Assembly: GCF_040958095.1 (NCBI RefSeq)
Contig: NC_091158.1
Location: forward strand, 34,101,635-34,165,634
DNA from: Procambarus clarkii
Lineage: Eukaryota; Arthropoda; Malacostraca; Decapoda; Cambaridae
Direction: 5' to 3'
DNA length: 64,000 bases
The position numbers were made by a program, and so were the translations under genes. How positions within the stretch are numbered: the stretch's first letter is position 1; each line of letters begins with the position of its first letter. The notes beneath the pieces are model-generated. The model saw only the letters and a program-made list of their open reading frames with translations. It was not told where the DNA came from and searched no databases. Below are positions 26,194 through 40,783 of this stretch, in pieces.

Positions 26194-27275
26194 TATTAAA
26201 TATGACCGAAAAAGTAAGATTAATAATTCTAACACGAATTTTATAAATTTTTCTTATATTTTTCTTCACTGTTGATGGTAACTGAAAAATCAATTCTCCA
26301 AAATTCATTTTTATTTCTAGTCTGACGCGACACTTGAGTGCGTTTCGTAAAACTTATTACATTTTCAAAGACTTTAGTTTACTCACACACAACTTATAAC
26401 TGAACAGAGCTTGTTGTTGTTGTTAAAGATTTAGCTACTCAGGACGAAGTGTCCATCTAGCACGGGCTATGGTGAGCCCATAAGGGAACAGAGCTTGTTG
26501 GTGTTATAGATTCAGCTACTCGGAACAAGTTCCAAGTAGCACGGGCTATGGTGAGCCCGTAGTGGACTTACATGACACAGGAGCGATGCTATGAGTGAGA
26601 TTATACTGTTGTTGTTGTTTAAGATTCGCTACTCAGAACGATAAGTTCCAGTAGCACGGGCTATGGTGAGCCGAACAGAGCTTAAACATCTTCGATTTTA
26701 TACCTACATTTGGGTGAGGTGATATGTTACAACAGTTTATGGATGAGGTGAAAACAAACTTTCAGCAAAAGAAAGAACACGAAACAATGGGTATAATGTT
26801 TTGTAAGTTAAAGGGAAGAATGGAAGTAACTGCAAAGGGCCTATTGGCCCATATTTCTTGATGCTTCTATATTGGTGCGGAGTCTTGAAGTGGGTAGAAT
26901 ATAGTTGTGCATTAACTGGCTGTTGATTGCTGGTGTCGACTTCTTAATATGTAGTGCCTCGCAGATATCTAGCCGCCTGCTATCACTGCATCTATCGATG
27001 ATTTCTGTGTTTTTTTGTTAAGACTTCTCTGGTGATGGTCTGGTTGTGGGAAGAGATTATATGTTCCTTAATGGAGCAAAGTTGCTTATGCATCGTTAAT
27101 TGCCTGGAAAGAGATGTTGTTGTCTTGCCTATATACTGAATTCTTTAAGTCTTACAGTCCCCAAGTAGGCATTTGAAGGCATAGACGACATTGGTCTCTT
27201 TTAAAGCGTTCTGCTTTGTGTCTGGAGAGTTTGTCATGAGTAGGTTGGCCGTTTTCTTGGTTTTTCTTGGTTGGT
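26194..27275 (-). mobile_element. Penelope-like element family B, truncated copy (B2)
   Basis: Minus strand shows the family-B 3' UTR with the hammerhead-like block (~26320-26375), then GIY-YIG-coding sequence homologous to B1 with frameshifts and small deletions. It ends where TIR element T9 begins. Two SINE-derived insertions interrupt the UTR at 26402-26683. Confidence 0.75.
26402..26683 (-). repeat. SINE insertions bounded by three copies of an 11-bp target sequence
   Basis: GAACAGAGCTT occurs at 26402-26412, 26486-26496 and 26673-26683. Between them lie three units related to the SINE end at 35805-35877 (GCACGGGCTATGGTGAGCC, with a (TTG)n that reads as an (AAC)n tail on the minus strand). 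The repeated 11-mer is the target-site duplication of at least two insertions at the same site. Confidence 0.8.
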
Positions 27276-29300
<2,025 letters not shown>

Positions 29301-29334
29301 TATATGTTCTATGTTTATATGTATGTATATCAGG

Positions 29335-31622
29335 TATAGGCAAGAGCTCATTCGGCATCAACTAAACAAGAAGAAGGAAGCCCTCCAAACCTTTATAGAG
29401 CAGGCGGAGCATCTGTTAAACAAATGGACCCAGTACGACATCCCTATCCAACTCAAGCAAACCATCAACAGTGAACTATTTAACCTGAAACAACAACATA
29501 AAACTCTTGTAGAAACAAAGACACTCCGTAAGTTAACATCCCTAAACGGTGGACAGCTAAAAATCCCTCGTCCTAAAGATGGCTACTTTAACCTGACTTC
29601 TTATGATCTTACCCAGGACCAACGAGACCTCTTAAATCTTGGTCTAAATTGTCAATTCTTATCTAAACCAAAGATGCATAAAAAACGCATGGAAATCGAA
29701 ATGCTTCTGGACGATATCCATAAGCTAGAAGACAACAAAAAAGTCATCACCACTGACACACTTCAAGCTGAACTACTTGCAGAAGCAGGAAAAAACGAGG
29801 AACATATTCATCTACAATCTTAACCCCACGACTCAAAGAAGCAGCGAAACAACTAAAAAATCTGAAAGACGTAACAATAAGAAAAGCCGACAAAACAGCA
29901 GCATATGTATTGATTCCTACCCATGAATACATGAACAAAATTAGCGACATCCTAAGTGACGACTCCAAATTTCAACGAATCACGAGGAATCCCGTAGAAG
30001 ACCTTAAGCGGAAAGTAAACAAAACAATTACAGCAATCAACGCAAAGAAAGGTAGTGTGCATTTCAATAAACTTCAAGGCGACTATGGCTTAGGATATGC
30101 CTACGGCAATGTTAAGACGCATAAACCAGGTAACCCACTACGCCCTATAATCCGCCAAATACCAACCCCAACTTATCACCTGGCAAAGAAACTCAATGAA
30201 CTCCTAACTCCATACACTCCAAGTAAGTTTAGTCTACAATCATCAGCAGATTTCCTAGAATTGATCAAATCTACCCAGCCCAATGGAATCATCGCTTCCC
30301 TGGACGTTGAATCCCTTTTTACCAACGTCCCAGTCGACACAACCATAGGAATGATACTGGACAGAGTATACAGAGACGAGAGCACCCCCAAATTAGACAT
30401 ACCTGAGCCACACTTGAAAAGTCTTCTCGAAGCATGTACAAAGGAAGCCCCTTTCATCAGTCCACAAGGAGACATGTATTTACAAATAGACGGAGTAGCA
30501 ATGGGCTCCCCCTTAGGAGTTTTATTTGCTAATTTTTATATGGGAACCATCGAAGATAGGGTCTTCAGTAGCAGACAAAAACCAACTGTATACTGCCGTT
30601 ATGTAGATGACATATTCGTAATAGTAAAAGACTCAGATGAACTAATTGACCTAAAAAGACACCTAGAGAGATGAGTCAGTACTCCGATTACACATGAAAA
30701 TAGTGAAAATAACAGTCTGCCATTCTTGGATGTACTAATAACAAAAACAGGAACCTCTTTAAGCACCAACGTATATACCAAGCCCACCAACATAGGATTA
30801 TGCCTGAACGGTAGAAGTGAGTGCCCCCAAAGATACAAAGCCAGTGTTCTCAATGCTTATATACGTCGAGCGCTTACCCACTGCTCTGAATGGTGCAACG
30901 TGAGTAGAGAGTTTGAAAGAGTAACTCAGGTATTGGTGAACAACGGATATAGCAACGCGGAAATAAACGCTGCTATAAGAAGACACTTGGACCGTTGGTA
31001 TAATTCAGAACCTAGAACAGAAACCACAACACCCCCAATAAAATTATATTACAAATCAACCATGCACAGTGAACATATAAAAGAGGAAAGAATAATGAAA
31101 GAAATAATCCGTAAAGGAGTAAAAATCACTACTCCTAACCAAAACATAAACCTGATAATATTCTACAAAACCAAGAAGACTTCCGAACTCCTTATCAAAA
31201 ACAGCCCGAAGCCGACGGAGAACCCTCTACAGCAGTCAAGCGTTGTATACATGTACACTTGCCCCCACGAAGGATGTAACCTTCAATGTAAGTACATAGG
31301 TATGACGTCGACCAAGCTGACGAGGCGTTTGACATGCCATCTTGAATCTGGTGCCCCTAGGAATCACATGAGACAAGCCCATGACATTACTCTAACAAGA
31401 GAAATGTTGAACAAGAATACTTGCATAATAGACAAAACCCAAGATTCAAGAAGATTACAAATTCTTGCGGCAATTCACATAAGAATAGAGCGACCTACCA
31501 TGAACACCCAAATCATGGAACTATTTACTCTACCCACCATGAGAGTAAGGACAAGACAAGAACATATCGATGCCAACACAGAAGACAATGTCCAACATAA
31601 CAGGCCAATTACACTGGATTAA
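29335..31622 (+). pseudogene. PLE family A polyprotein: RT and GIY-YIG endonuclease
   Basis: Frame 1 (to 29823) gives the N-terminal region. After a frameshift near 29800-29830, frame 3 carries VTIRKADKTAAYVLIP, SLDVESLFTNVPVDTT (motif A), QIDGVAMGSPLGVLFANFYM (motif B) and YCRYVDDIFV (motif C, both Asp present). A TGA at 30672-30674 breaks the frame after KRHLER; reading resumes with NSLPFLDVLI and VYTKPTNIGLCLNG. The nuclease has VYMYTCPHEGC, QCKYIGMTSTKL and RRLTCHL. At the predicted catalytic Glu this copy has Ala (GCG, 31467-31469) where the inverted arm has Glu. The product would nick target DNA and prime reverse transcription. Confidence 0.88.
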
Positions 31623-31780
31623 TCTTTGTGTTTAGATAGGAGATGCCTCGTATGGGCCAATACGCCTTCTGCAGCCCCTATGTTTATCCCTTATGTATCC
31701 CCCCATGTTTTTCACCTTCATTGTATTATCACCTGACCTAATGCGGGTATAAAATCAACTAGTATTGTAAGATCTGTTCA

Positions 31781-31812
31781 CTTGAGAATGAACCATGGAG
31801 GTTCGAAACGTC
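31781..31812 (+). ncRNA. Hammerhead-like motif, PLE family A (main copy)
   Basis: CTTGAGAAT, then a 5-bp hairpin GAACC/GGTTC with loop ATGGA, then GAA, palindromic ACGT and C. GAAACGTC fits the GAAA...GUC strand of a hammerhead with almost no stem III. The first core strand departs from CTGATGA at more than one position, so it is either decayed or a divergent variant. Confidence 0.4.
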
Positions 31813-32016
31813 GTGCAAATTATACAAATAAGTGTAATACACTCTATAGTAAATCACTTCTTTTCTTCACCTTAAAAGTACGAAAATGAGTTTTGGAGAA
31901 CTCCTATTCCAATTAAGCCCTGATGCTAAGAAAATAGTTAGAGGGATAGAAGCCCTAAACCAGAAAATAATAAATACAGAATATGCGGTCATATTCAATG
32001 AAACATATATATATAT

Positions 32017-32705
32017 GCCTATACTTGCATAAACCACAAGTGAAGATTAATAATCTTTGGACAACACCCACCAGTGGGACTCGAACCCAGAAAGCACAAC
32101 TACCTTCCAGTAGCTGGCATAACTAGTATGCTTTAACCCACTACACCATCAGACCTTACAAAAGAAGTAGATAGTTCGAGATATATATCCCAAACATCTC
32201 CACTTCCCGAAGGCACCAGATGAGTGTGGGGTCAGTCTGCATTTTTCGTCAAGCCACTGTCAATGTGAGAGAACTCGTGTCCAGCTTATAAGCCTATACA
32301 TGCATAAACCACAAGTGAAGATTAATAATCTTTGGACAACACCCACCAGTGGGACTCGAACCCAGAAAGCACAACTACCTTCCAGTAGCTGGCATAACTA
32401 GTATGCTTTAACCCACTACACCATCAGACCTTACAAAAGAAGTAGATAGTTCGAGATATATATCCCAAACATCTCCACTTCCCGAAGGCACCAGATGAGT
32501 GTGGGGTCAGTCTGCATTTTTCATCAAGCCACTGTCAATGTGAGAGAACTCGTGTCCAGCTTATAAGCCTATACTTGCATAAACCACAAGTGAAGATTAA
32601 TAATCTTTGGACAACACCCACCAGTGGGACTCGAACCCAGAAAGCACAACTACCTTCCAGTAGCTGGCATAACTAGTATGCTTTAACCCACTACACCATC
32701 AGACC
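32017..32705 (-). repeat. tRNA-derived SINE in 2.5 tandem 275-bp units
   Basis: Units start at 32017, 32292 and 32567 (GCCTATACTTGCATAAACC) and are almost identical; the third stops at 32705. On the minus strand each has an A-box-like TGGTGTAGTGGGTTAAAG and B box GGGTTCGAGTCCC ~60 bp later, with a long variable-arm-like insert (CTACTGGAAGGTAG) that suggests a tRNA-Ser/Leu-type ancestor. The third unit passes directly into the next array. Confidence 0.8.
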
Positions 32706-34783
32706 TTTACCAAATCACCTCATTCTTTGGGGCACACGTGAGGAACACAAATGCGAACAAGCCTGAATGGTCCCCAGGACAATATGCAACTGAAAACTCA
32801 CACCCCAGAAGTGACTCGAACCCATACTCCCAGGAGCAACGCAACTGGTATGTACAAGACGCCTTAATCCACTTGACCATCACGACCGGACAAAATGAGG
32901 TGATAGCCGAGGCTATTTGAACCACCCCACCGCCGGCACTCGGATAGTAATCTTGGGCATAGCATTTTACCAAATCACTTCATTCTTTGGGGCACACGTG
33001 AGGAACACAAATGCGAACAAGCCTGAATGGTCCCCAGGACAATATGCAACTGAAAACTCACACCCCAGAAGTGACTCGAACCCATACTCCCAGATGCCAC
33101 GCAACTGGTATGTACAAGACGCCTTAATCCACTTGACCATCACGACCGGACTAATGAGGTGATAGCCGAGGCTATTTGAACCACCCCACCGCCGGCACTC
33201 GGATAGTAATCTTGGGCATAGCATTTTACCAAATCACCTCATTCTTTGGGGCACACGTGAGGAACACAAATGCGAACAAGCCTGAATGGTCCCCAGGACA
33301 ATATGCAACTGAAAACTCACACCCCAGAAGTGACTCGAACCCATACTCCCAGATGCCACGCAACTGGTATGTACAAGACGCCTTAATCCACTTGACCATC
33401 ACGACCGGACTAATGAGGTGATAGCCGAGGCTATTTGAACCACCCCACCGCCGGCACTCGGATAGTAATCTTGGGCATAGCATTTTACCAAATCACCTCA
33501 TTCTTTGGGGCACACGTGAGGAACACAAATGCGAACAAGCCTGAATGGTCCCCAGGACAATATGCAACTGAAAACTCACACCCCAGAAGTGACTCGAACC
33601 CATACTCCCAGATGCCACGCAACTGGTATGTACAAGACGCCTTAATCCACTTGACCATCACGACCGGACTAATGAGGTGATAGCCGAGGCTATTTGAACC
33701 ACCCCACCGCCGGCACTCGGATAGTAATCTTGGGCATAGCATTTTACCAAATCACCTCATTCTTTGGGGCACACGTGAGGAACACAAATGCGAACAAGCC
33801 TGAATGGTCCCCAGGACAATATGCAACTGAAAACTCACACCCCAGAAGTGACTCGAACCCATACTCCCAGATGCCACGCAACTGGTATGTACAAGACGCC
33901 TTAATCCACTTGACCATCACGACCGGACTAATGAGGTGATAGCCGAGGCTATTTGAACCACCCCACCGCCGGCACTCGGATAGTAATCTTGGGCATAGCA
34001 TTTTACCAAATCACCTCATTCTTTGGGGCACACGTGAGGAACACAAATGCGAACAAGCCTGAATGGTCCCCAGGACAATATGCAACTGAAAACTCACACC
34101 CCAGAAGTGACTCGAACCCCACTCGGTGGGGTGGTTCAAATAGCCTCGGCTATCACCTCATTAGTCCGGTCGTGATGGTCAAGTGGATTAAGGCGTCTTG
34201 TACATACCAGTTGCGTGGCATCTGGGAGTATGGGTTCGAGTCACTTCTGGGGTGTGAGTTTTCAGTTGCATATTGTCCTGGGGACCATTCAGGCTTGTTC
34301 GCATTTGTGTTCCTCACGTGTGCCCCAAAGAATGAGGTGATTTGGTAAAATGCTATGCCCAAGATTACTATCCGAGTGCCGGCGGTGGGGTGGTTCAAAT
34401 AGCCTCGGCTATCACCTCATTAGTCCGGTCGTAATGGTCAAGTGGATTAAGGCGTCTTGTACATACCAGTTGCGTGGCATCTGGGAGTATGGGTTCGAGT
34501 CACTTCTGGGGTGTGAGTTTTCAGTTGCATATTGTCCTGGGGACCATTCAGGCTTGTTCGCATTTGTGTTCCTCACGTGTGCCCCAAAGAATGAGGTGAT
34601 TTGGTAAAATGCTATGCCCAAGATTACTATCCGAGTGCCGGCGGTGGGGTGGTTCAAATAGCCTCGGCTATCACCTCATTAGTCCGGTCGTGATGGTCAA
34701 GTGGATTAAGGCGTCTTGTACATACCAGTTGCGTGGCATCTGGGAGTATGGGTTCGAGTCACTTCTGGGGTGTGAGTTTTCAG
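32706..34783. repeat. Tandem 259-bp tRNA-Leu-like SINE array with an internal inversion
   Basis: About 5.5 near-identical units on the minus strand (starts ~32706, 32965, 33224, 33483, 33742, 34001), then ~2.5 units on the plus strand from ~34125. The switch point is in CTCGAACCCCACTCGG. On the coding strand of the SINE, each unit has an A-box-like TGGTCAAGTGGATTAAGG and B box GGGTTCGAGTC. The first unit differs (CAGGAGCAACGC and CAAAATGAGG). The inverted halves can pair over ~650 bp. Repeated 81-aa and 85-aa ORFs from this array are not proteins. Confidence 0.88.

Positions 34784-34846
<63 letters not shown>
34784..34846. repeat. (AT)n microsatellite
   Basis: AT tract that truncates the last SINE unit and abuts the 5' break of L5. 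Confidence 0.95.
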
Positions 34847-35804
<958 letters not shown>

Positions 35805-35877
35805 GTTGTTGTTGTTAAAGATTTAGCTATTCAGGACGGAGTGTCCATGTAGCACGGGCTATGGTGAGCCCGTAATT
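35805..35877 (-). repeat. SINE fragment with (AAC)n tail
   Basis: (TTG)n followed by TTTAGCTATTCAGGACGGAG and GCACGGGCTATGGTGAGCCC. Same family as the three units at 26402-26683. Confidence 0.7.
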
Positions 35878-35989
35878 GAGTTTGGTTATACATGATAACC
35901 TTTTTCTAGTGATATTTAGGTCTAAGTTTAAATGGAGGAGAGGACTTTTCTTTTTTCCATTCTTATTTGTCGCTTCTGATTTAGTGCAC
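35878..35989. other. No recognisable feature
   Basis: Short unassigned spacer. Confidence 0.4.
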
Positions 35990-36410
35990 TGGTTTTAATC
36001 TTGTTTTATTAACATTATCTTGGTGGCGGATGTAGATGCAGAATGCTCACTAATGAGTCCCATTCCTCAACAGCTTTTCTAATCATTGTAGTCGCGGTGG
36101 AATGTGCATCTAATGCAGCTGCTGTCGTTGGATTAATGTTGAGTTTGATGCGCAGGGCTTCAGTAGCTTCACATTCTAGTAAGTAGTGCAATAGTGGCGC
36201 CTCTGCTTCAGTTTCACAGATGTGACACTATTTAACTATTGGGTTCATTACCTCCCAGCAGCACTTGTAACCAATTCTGAGTCTGTGTATGGCTACTGCA
36301 ATGTCTCTGGATATCTTTTTGCCAGGCCTTGTACTTGTAGGCCCCTCCTAACCACTCTGCATACTCTGCCTCCACGCAGGTCGCACACCAAACCTGTGTC
36401 AGGTTAGGTT
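35990..36410 (-). pseudogene. LINE ORF2 C-terminus with CCHC-type cluster
   Basis: Minus strand encodes CHICETEAEAPLLHYLLECE, a C-X2-C-X8-H-X4-C cluster like the one ending the ORF2 of RNase-H-bearing LINEs (I/Jockey-type groups). It is followed by ~45 residues and a stop near 36025. Upstream the frame is broken at K-stop-C. The RT and RNase H parts are absent from the window. Confidence 0.55.
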
Positions 36411-37850
36411 AGAGTCTGTAAGTTTTAATTTCCTTGAACTGTAACCTGGGGCTGATCCTCTCCCCCAGTTCGGCTGAGATGATCTACCTGCACAGCTACT
36501 CTAACAAGGTGGTCCTTTATAGACTTACCTCGCCTCCAGGCGATCATGGGAGGGTTTTGTGGGAATTTTACCCAGGATGGATGTTCACTGTACGTTTCCC
36601 TCATCCATGTCCATACTTCCTGGAGTGTTATCTTAAGCTGTGCTGCCAGGCCGGGGAAGAAAAGGGTCTGGAGAATCCATCTCTTGTCTTCCACTTCTTC
36701 TGTTCTAGGTCTGAGTAGCTCTGCCCTTGTTTTTTCTCTGAGCTTCTCCTGGGCCGCATGTATTATTGTCTCTGGATAGTCTCTGTTCCTGAACATATCC
36801 CATAAGTCATCAAGCTGGGGATATAGCGTCTCTTCTTTGCTGTTAATCCGCTTGAGTCTGAGTCCAAGCGAGTAGGGTAGCGATTTCCTCAAGGCTAGTG
36901 GGTGGCTCGAGTCAAATTTCAGATACGTGTGAAGGTTAGTCGGTTTATAGTATGCCTTCGTATGCAGATCCCTGTTTAGCTGGTCTATATACACTGTTGT
37001 ATCTAGGAAATTAATCGTGGAGTCACTGTGCTTCGAGGGTAAACTTAAGGTTTTCATGAACTGTATTTGACCATGAAAAGAAACCTTCTAGGCGCGGGAA
37101 ACCGTCCTCCATTATTCCGAAGATGTCGTCTATGTAACGGAAATATACCGCCTGGTCCGTCCTTCCTGTGGGATCGTTTCCTCTCGAACACTACATGCAC
37201 AAATATTCCAGCGATTGCCACACTACTGGATGCTTCCTATCGCTGTACCCTTGGTTTGCCGGTATGCCCGTGTTTCAAATTGCAAAAGGGTGTCTCTCAT
37301 CACATGGAGGATGGCCTCTTCAAGAGTTTCTTTCGAGGGGGTCCTCCATACTCCTGCGTCTTGAAGTTCCTGTCTAATTTTTGCTTTTTTATCTGTAAAA
37401 AAAGATGCTACTACCTTTGCAGCCTCTCTCTGTGGTATGCTCGGGTAGAGCGATACCACATCCATGGAAAAAAGGCGGGCCCCTCTCGGGACGGGGCCTC
37501 TAATTTCTGCAATTTTCTTGAGGAAATCCGTCGTATCCTTGATTCTTTCCGGTAGTAGGCGTAGTAGGGGGGTTCAGGAGGGCTGTGCACATCCAGTCTA
37601 CCGGCCTTGTTGGGGCCCGGCAGCCGCTTAAAACCGGTCTCCCTTGCCACGTTCCTGTTGTTTCTTCTAGTGCTTTATGGATTTTTGGTAAAAGGTAGAG
37701 GTGGGGAATGATGGATTCAAAGGCTAGGAAGAAATCTCTCGCCCCTGCCTGCATGAGTCCTCCTTTCCCGTCCCCAGTCTTGTTTTCGAACAGCTTGAGG
37801 ACTATCCTTTTACTCCTCGTTTGAGCGTTTCTAAGCGCCTCATAAGAACA
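36411..37850 (-). mobile_element. Penelope-like element, divergent RT fragment (family F)
   Basis: Minus strand in three frames: LPKIHKALEETTG (37.7 kb), MDVVSLYPSIPQREAAKVV (motif A, 37465), RQTKGTAIGSI (motif B), then YIDDIFGIMEDG (motif C region, ~37.1 kb, other frame), then NFLDTTVYI, TKAYYKPTNLHTYLKF and LPYSLGLRLKRINS (37057-36700). The order and motifs are those of a PLE-type RT. It ends at KDHLVRVAV before any GIY-YIG domain, so it is 3'-truncated or the nuclease was lost. At least three frame breaks. Confidence 0.7.
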
Positions 37851-37876
37851 TAAGAACAAAGGTAACTGCAGAAGGC

Positions 37877-40777
37877 CTATTGGCCCATACGAGGACAGCT
37901 CCTATCTATAACCACCCAATCCCACTCATATACTTGTCCAACCCGCAGCTTGAAACAATCGAGGGACCTCACCTCCACCACGTTACGCGGCAATTGGTTC
38001 CACAAATCAACAACCCTGTTACTGAACCAGTATTTACCCAAGTCTTTCCTAAATCTAAACTTATCCAATTTATACCCATTGTTTCGTGTTCTGTCTTGTA
38101 TTGATATTTTTAATACCCTATTAATATCCCCTCTGTTATGTCCATTCATCCACTTGTAAACCTCTATCATGTCACCCTTAACTCTTCGCCTTTCCAGTGA
38201 ATGCAACTTAAGCTTTGTTAATCTTTCTTCATATGAAAGATTTCTAATTTGGGGAATTAACTTAGTCATCCTACGTTGGACACGTTCAAGTGAATTTATA
38301 TCCATTCTATAATACGGCGACCAAAACTGAACTACATAATCTAAATGGGGCCTAACCAGAGCAAGAAATAGTTTAAGAACCACTCCAGGTGTCTTGTTAC
38401 TAACGCTTCGATTAATAAATCCCAGTGTCCTCTTCGCCTTATTACGAACATTCATGCATTGATCCTTTTGTTTTAAATTCTTACTAATCATAACTCCCAG
38501 ATCCCTTTCGCAATCTGACTTCGCAATCTCAACACCATCTAGCTCGTATCTTGTAACTCTATCATCATTACCTAGCCTCAGAACTTTACATTTATCAGCA
38601 TTAAACTGCATTTGTCAATCCTTTGACCATTTCAAAACCCTATTTAGATCAACTTGAAGTGATAGTGAGTCGTCCTCCGAATTAATTTCCCTACCGATTT
38701 TCGTATCATCGGCAAATTTGCAAATGTTGCTACTCAAACCTGAATCTAAATCATTGATATATATTATAAACAACAGAGGTCCCAAGACAGAGCCCTGAGG
38801 TACTCCACTAACAACATTATCCCACTCTGACTTAACCCCATTTATACTAACTCTCTGTTTCCATTGGAATAGCCATGCCCTAATCCAAGTTAATATAGCA
38901 CCCCCAATACCACGAGTTTCTATTTTTTTAATTAGTCTTTCATGTGGCACTGTATCAAAAGCTTTGCTAAAGTCAAGGTACACAACATCACAATCCTTAC
39001 CACTATCAACTGCCTCAACTATGCTGGAATAGAAAGTTAGCAAATTTGTTAAACATGAACGGCCATTTGTAAAACCATGTTGCGACTCATTTATTAATTT
39101 ATGTTTTTCAAGATGGAGACGAATTGTATTTGCAATTATTGATTCAAGTAACTTTCCCACAATAGACGTTAGGCTAATTGGCCGATAGTTTGACACAAGT
39201 GATCTGTCTCCTTTCTTAAAAATTGGTACCACATTAGCTACCTTCCATGACTCTGGCACTCTGCCTGACTCTATTGATTTATTAAATATGGTAGACAGTG
39301 GCTTGGAAAGCTCCTCTTTGCATTCTTTAAGCACCCTGGCAAACACTTCATCCGGCCCTGGGGATTTGTTTGGTTTTAGTTTTTCTAATTGTTTAATTAA
39401 ATCCTCCCTGGTAACTGCTAAACTAGTCAACCTGTCCTCATCCCCACCCACATAGACTTGTTCGGCTGAAGGCATATTGTTAAGTTTTTCTTTAGTAAAT
39501 ACAGATATAAAATATTTGTTAAAAATACTACTCATCTCCTTGTCATTATCCGTTATTTGATCCTGTCTCAGATTTAAATGGACCTATCCTTTCCCTAGTC
39601 TTAGTTCGATATAACTGAAAAAAACCTTTAGGATTCGACTTTGCTTGCTCTTCTATGCGAACTTCATAGTTTCTTTTTGCTTTTCTAATCTCTTTTTTAA
39701 CATTTCTAACCTGTTGTATGAATTCCTGTTCTAAACTGACTTCCCCATTCTTAATCCTTTTGTACCAAGCTCTCTTTTTAACTATAAGGTTTTTTAAATT
39801 ATTTGTTATCCACTTTGGGTCATTAGTATTCGATCTATTCAATTTGTATGGTATACTACGTTCCTGTGCTTTGTTTAGAATATTCTTAAATAAGTTATAT
39901 ATTAAATCCACATCGAAATCCCCTTTTGAGACATGAACCTATCGCTGGGTTCATGTCTCGCTCCAAGACCGGCCCACACCCCATACCCAAGACTTTCCAA
40001 TCTATTTGACTCAAAAAATTTCTTAGGCTATTAAAATCATCTTTTCGAAAATCTGGCACTTTAACAGAATTTTCTCCTACAGGTCTATTCCATTCTATGC
40101 TAAATCTGATTACTTTGTGATCACTGTTCCCTAGCTCACTCCCTATTTCGATGTCATTAATTTGTGTTTCCCTGTTAGTTAACACTAAATCTAAAATATT
40201 ATTTTCCCGCGTTGGTTCCTTAATGTGTTGCATAAGAAAGCAATCGTCAATTAATTCTAGAAAACCTTCTGCTTCACTATTCCCTGTTTTGTTCACCCAG
40301 TTTATTCCACTAAAATTAAAGTCACCCATGACATAAATACTGTTAGATCTAGATGCTCTAGATATTTCATCCCATAGATGCTTTGCTTCCATTCTGTCTA
40401 AATTTGGTGGCCTATATATAACTCCTATTATAATATTATTAGCTTTTTCGTTTAATTCTATGCAAATAGTTTCTGTATAAATCCATTTATTTGATATTCA
40501 GCTAATAGTTCTCTATTTTCCACATTCATCCACGTTTCGGATAAGCGCGAATAATATCTATTTTTTCTGTGCAGACAAGAGCATTTAATTCTTTTATTTT
40601 ATTTCTCAGGCTTCTACTGTTAGTGTAATATATCCTAAGTGAATTGTTATTTTGAGGCCCTTCAATTTCCCTGATCATTTTGCCAATTCCTTTCTCCCCC
40701 ATACACATACTTTTATTATCTCCTTCCTCCAAATCAATTCCCATACCACTATCTACTAACAGTTTAAACCCAAACAA
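37877..40777 (-). pseudogene. LINE alpha ORF2: APE endonuclease and reverse transcriptase
   Basis: EN: YTNSRSLRNKIKELNALV at the start (40.6 kb), VMGDFNFSGINW, ILDLVLTNRE and GNSDHKVI, covering the usual GDFN, DLVLT and SDH blocks. RT: KPNKSPGPDEV, VVPIFKKGDRSLVSNYRPIS, VVYLDFSKAFDTVPHERL (motif A), SGVPQGSVLGPLLFIIYIND (motif B), CKFADDTKI (motif C, both Asp). A TGA separates WSKD from QMQFNADKC where Trp is expected (single base change). The C-terminal domain follows (RPHLDYVVQFWSPYY, SYEERLTKLKLHSLERRR). Frame breaks near 39540, 39900 and 40400-40530. Confidence 0.85.
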
Positions 40778-40783
40778 ACACTT

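Larger units (their letters stand above)
29301..32005 (+). mobile_element. Penelope-like element family A, main copy
   Basis: Plus-strand order: N-terminal region, RT, linker, GIY-YIG, 3' UTR with hammerhead-like motif. It ends GAAACATATATATAT, merging into a short AT tract; the inverted arm extends ~50 bp further at the equivalent end. PLEs encode a telomerase-related RT plus GIY-YIG nuclease and commonly sit beside partial tandem or inverted copies, as seen here. Confidence 0.9.

Noticed and set aside
32917..34657. Repeated 81-aa and 85-aa ORFs in the SINE array
   Set aside because: Same 259-bp non-coding tRNA-derived unit read on opposite strands.
36222..37555. Plus-strand ORFs at 36434-36718 and 37067-37555
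   Set aside because: They are antisense shadows of the PLE-type RT on the minus strand, which has recognisable motifs.
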